From Candidatus Thiosymbion ectosymbiont of Catanema sp. Cochon2018 (GTDB lineage Bacteria; Pseudomonadota; Gammaproteobacteria; Chromatiales; Chromatiaceae): a stretch of 64,000 nucleotides of DNA. The stretch is taken from the NCBI GenBank assembly GCA_011392765.1, contig WYCW01000001.1, forward strand, positions 800,888-864,887. The letters are read 5' to 3'. Each line of letters starts with the position of its first letter. Position 1 is the stretch's first letter. Shown here piece by piece: positions 61,507 through 64,000 of this stretch. The notes under the pieces were generated by a model. That model was not told the DNA's origin. It made no database searches and saw only the letters and a list, made by a program, of their open reading frames with translations. The translations under genes were made by a program, and so were the position numbers.

Positions 61507-64000
61507 ATGCCGGAACCTCGCACCCTCGAAGCTATTGTTCAGGAAAACGGAACCGAATTCGAGCGTCTCATCTCCCTGGTCCTACGTGTCTCGCTCCTGC
61601 AACAGCCCGATGCCGAGCTGATCGAGCTCGGTAGAAACGCCTGGCTGGCCGGCACCACCCTGGCCCTGGTTGCAACTCCGTCCTTTGATCTGGCCGAACA
61701 GATGAGAAGGCTTGAGGAGAAGCGCAAGACAGCCATTGATCGCGTGATTGTGATCTCGCCTTTAGTTAAAGGAGAGCAACCAGAGGGTTCCCTATTCCAT
61801 GATGCCCTGCAACGAGTAATCGTTGATGATTACGAAACAGTGGAACCGACACCGATCCAATGGGTGGATCGCCAAGAGCTCGAAGGCTTGATCCGGCAGC
61901 TCCCGGCCCTGGCACTCCGATATTCTCCCGAGCACATCGATAACGGCCAGGAACGCTGCCGGCGTATCGAGACCGTCCGTGCCCACTACAACCGGGAATT
62001 CCTCAAGCTCTACGGCAAGATCCGGTTCATCGGCATGTCGGTCTACAAGGAAGAGGCCTCCAGCGGCGTCGATATGGAGCGGATCTATATCCCCCTGCGC
62101 GTGGTGCCGGAAGGCACCGCCCCGGCGGAGGATGCCATCCGTACCGATCCCCTGACCCTGCTTTCTGTCGGCAATCGCCATGTGATCCTGGGCGAGCCGG
62201 GGTGCGGCAAATCCACCCTGTTGCGCTTCCTGGCCCTGACCGGCTTCCATCCCCCACTGATGGCACGCTTCGGCCAGACCGGCGATGGTCGCCTCCCCCT
62301 GTTCGTCGTGCTGCGTCAATTCGCGGATGAGCTCAAGGAACGTCCCGGGCTCGAGATCGGCGACTACATCATCGAGACCGCCCAACGCTATCTCGGTGTA
62401 AAAGAATTCGACCGCGAATTTCTCGACTACCACCTGGAACTGGGGGAGGTCATCCTGTTCTTCGACGGCATTGATGAGCTGCCGGACCCCGATTTCAAGC
62501 GCATCGTGCGCGACAAGATCCGGACGCTGCTGCGACGCTACCCCGGCAACACCACCCTGGTAACCTCCCGCATCGTAGGCTATGAGAGTGAAATACGCTA
62601 CGAGGGTCTCGGCTTCTCCCACCACCAGGTAGCGCGCCTGACCCTGCCGGATATCGAAGAGTTCGTCCACAACTGGTACCGGGCCCGTATCGACAACGAG
62701 CAGGAACGGGTTCACCACGCCGATGACCTGATCCGGATCCTGCATGACCAAGACTCGCGAGCCATCCTTGATCTGGCGGAGAACCCGCTGCTGCTCACCA
62801 TCATCTGCCTGGTCCATCGGATCGATGCCGTCTTGCCCGACGAACGGGTGGTGCTCTACCAGAAATGCACCGAGACCCTGCTCAACACCTGGCATGCCTG
62901 GAAATTCAAGATTGAGCCCCGGAAGAGCCGCAACAAGGTGGAGCGTCGCAACCGGGCGCGCATGGAGGCCATCGCCCACTGGATGCACAAAACCATGGGG
63001 GAGCAGGAAAGGGGCAAGCGGGCGGTGGTTCCCTACCAGGAGCTGCTGGACTTCCTTGCCGATTATATCGCCGAATTCGAGAAGCCCCGCTACGAGGAAC
63101 CGCGGGACCTGGCCGGGATCTTCCTGTGCTTCGTGCGCGAACGGGCGGGGCTCCTGATCGAGGCCGGCGACCGCCAGTACAGCTTCGTCCACCTCACCTT
63201 TCAGGAATATCTCACCGCCACCTTCCTGCGCAAGAGCGGCGAGGCGGGCGGCGTGCCTGTGGTCTGGGCAGCGGTGCAGGGGATCATCACCCAGAGCCGC
63301 TGGCATGAGGTACTGCGCCTGTTGATCGGTTCCCTGGAACAGGCCGAATCCCAGCGTTTTCTGCTCGAAAAGATCCGCACCGACGGCAGGGATGAAGATG
63401 CGACCCGCCGCGCCCTGCTGCTCGGCGGTTGCCTCCTGGACGGCGTGGATGCGGCGGAAGAAATGGAGGAGGAGATCCTGGAAGAATGGCTCCATGCGAT
63501 CGAGACCACGGAAGACGAAGGGGAGCTCGGCGAGCTGATGCAGCAGATGTCGGCTTGGCTGGAGCGTGCCCCAGCCGGTAAGAAGCTGGTGCAGCAACTG
63601 GCGAAGAGCATCGGGCTTTCCCCGGCGATTGCCCTGTGGCTCGCCAATCTGGGCTGGACCCGGCAGGAGAGCGCCGATTTGGGCCAGGTCACCTGGAAAT
63701 CCGAGACCGGGTCGGGCCTCTTTCGGCATCTCTTGGCCCCCTCTGGTACCCAGGTGCTTTCCACGCAAGTCTCGGATTTCCTCGCTTCCACGCGAATGGC
63801 AATGGCACTCTTGTCACCAGATTTCAATTTCAGTGCCGTCCTGTTCGGCGCCTCGGTTGCGCCGTGGGGCGAGGACTGTTTCCCAGGCATTGTAGATCTG
63901 CTGGGTGCTTTATCCTTTGTTGATAGAACATTTCCCGATTATGTTCGTAACTCGGTCCTGTTGGGGATTGGATTGCATGACCAGGCTTCCGTCTTCGAGG
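61507..64000 (+). CDS. NACHT-domain NTPase (NLR-like), C-terminus beyond window
   Basis: At least 831 residues; the frame is open to the window edge. An N-terminal domain (about 1-150, MPEPRTLEAIVQENGTEFER) has no family I recognise and may be an effector. The NACHT domain follows: Walker A GEPGCGKST (229-237), then Walker B VILFFDGIDEL (314-324) and TSRIVGYESEIRY. A winged-helix/helical region contains FVHLTFQEYLTATFL. Beyond it are helical repeats likely to be a sensor. The family includes bacterial NACHT proteins that defend against phage. ATG at 61507 is the first in frame after a stop. Confidence 0.88.
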   Translation, partial: MPEPRTLEAIVQENGTEFERLISLVLRVSLLQQPDAELIELGRNAWLAGTTLALVATPSFDLAEQMRRLEEKRKTAIDRVIVISPLVKGEQPEGSLFHDALQRVIVDDYETVEPTPIQWVDRQELEGLIRQLPALALRYSPEHIDNGQERCRRIETVRAHYNREFLKLYGKIRFIGMSVYKEEASSGVDMERIYIPLRVVPEGTAPAEDAIRTDPLTLLSVGNRHVILGEPGCGKSTLLRFLALTGFHPPLMARFGQTGDGRLPLFVVLRQFADELKERPGLEIGDYIIETAQRYLGVKEFDREFLDYHLELGEVILFFDGIDELPDPDFKRIVRDKIRTLLRRYPGNTTLVTSRIVGYESEIRYEGLGFSHHQVARLTLPDIEEFVHNWYRARIDNEQERVHHADDLIRILHDQDSRAILDLAENPLLLTIICLVHRIDAVLPDERVVLYQKCTETLLNTWHAWKFKIEPRKSRNKVERRNRARMEAIAHWMHKTMGEQERGKRAVVPYQELLDFLADYIAEFEKPRYEEPRDLAGIFLCFVRERAGLLIEAGDRQYSFVHLTFQEYLTATFLRKSGEAGGVPVVWAAVQGIITQSRWHEVLRLLIGSLEQAESQRFLLEKIRTDGRDEDATRRALLLGGCLLDGVDAAEEMEEEILEEWLHAIETTEDEGELGELMQQMSAWLERAPAGKKLVQQLAKSIGLSPAIALWLANLGWTRQESADLGQVTWKSETGSGLFRHLLAPSGTQVLSTQVSDFLASTRMAMALLSPDFNFSAVLFGASVAPWGEDCFPGIVDLLGALSFVDRTFPDYVRNSVLLGIGLHDQASVFE

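Noticed and set aside
61792-63768. A 658-residue open frame on the minus strand opposite the NACHT gene
   Set aside because: It is the antisense shadow of a plus-strand frame with clear Walker A and B motifs. The minus product is rich in residues typical of GC-rich antisense and has no family motif.

Overview
The window is GC-rich bacterial chromosome, most likely from a sulfur-oxidising gammaproteobacterium. That placement is inferred from gene content: System I cytochrome c maturation genes (ccmCDEFGH), a sulfide:quinone-reductase-like flavoprotein, sulfolipid genes (sqdB with an SqdX-type glycosyltransferase), polyhydroxybutyrate genes, feoAB and a BioC/BioH/BioF/BioB set. There is no rRNA, tRNA or complete autonomous transposon in the window. 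What stands out is the load of small non-autonomous repeats, at least seven families. Several sit inside genes or operons, and three copies of one family are read in frame as protein.

Layout. 1-11 kb is a conflict and accessory region: an Lhr-like helicase (cut by the left edge), a Fic protein, an Rpn/DUF4351 protein, a two-gene TIR plus STAND-ATPase/WD40 operon with a decayed paralogue behind it, and a lone AAA ATPase. 11-19.9 kb is housekeeping: plsY, tsaD, an SQR-like enzyme, feoAB, an L,D-transpeptidase facing a tiny Lpp-like lipoprotein, and a UbiC-family lyase.

20-40 kb holds the ccm operon, which has been invaded repeatedly. A first ccmD and ccmC are followed by a 9.4-kb island of sugar genes (hddC, a ColD/RfbH-like dehydratase, a split transketolase, an Fcl-like reductase, hddA, a B12-binding radical SAM protein, an epimerase). 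A duplicated 90-bp piece of ccmC lies at the far end. Then come an Rpn gene, a second ccmD, two AT-richer unknown genes, ccmE and ccmF, a peptidoglycan hydrolase broken by a MITE, an exported unknown, and finally ccmG and ccmH. All ccm genes point the same way, so this is one operon opened at four or more places. The island genes plausibly build a GDP-heptose-derived 3-deoxy, possibly branched, sugar.

40-64 kb holds an EF-G paralogue, an unknown helical protein, an unknown two-gene operon with TPRs, about 1 kb of repeat debris, the sqdX-sqdB pair, a phasin and a PHB depolymerase, an unknown membrane protein, the biotin genes (bioB, bioF, an inserted ICMT-type methyltransferase, bioH, bioC), a Uma2 nuclease, and a NACHT NTPase running off the right edge.

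Repeat names used below: RepA (CTAG-bounded, 219-412 bp), RepB (about 99 bp, GGGCAC ends), RepC (about 142 bp, TAA target duplication), RepD (AATGCCATTAAGTTAA ends), RepE (AGGGGGCGTTCTCAATT ends), RepF (GCCGCAAATGAACGC ends) and RepG (the in-frame coding palindrome, GAGGGTGTCGC ends).
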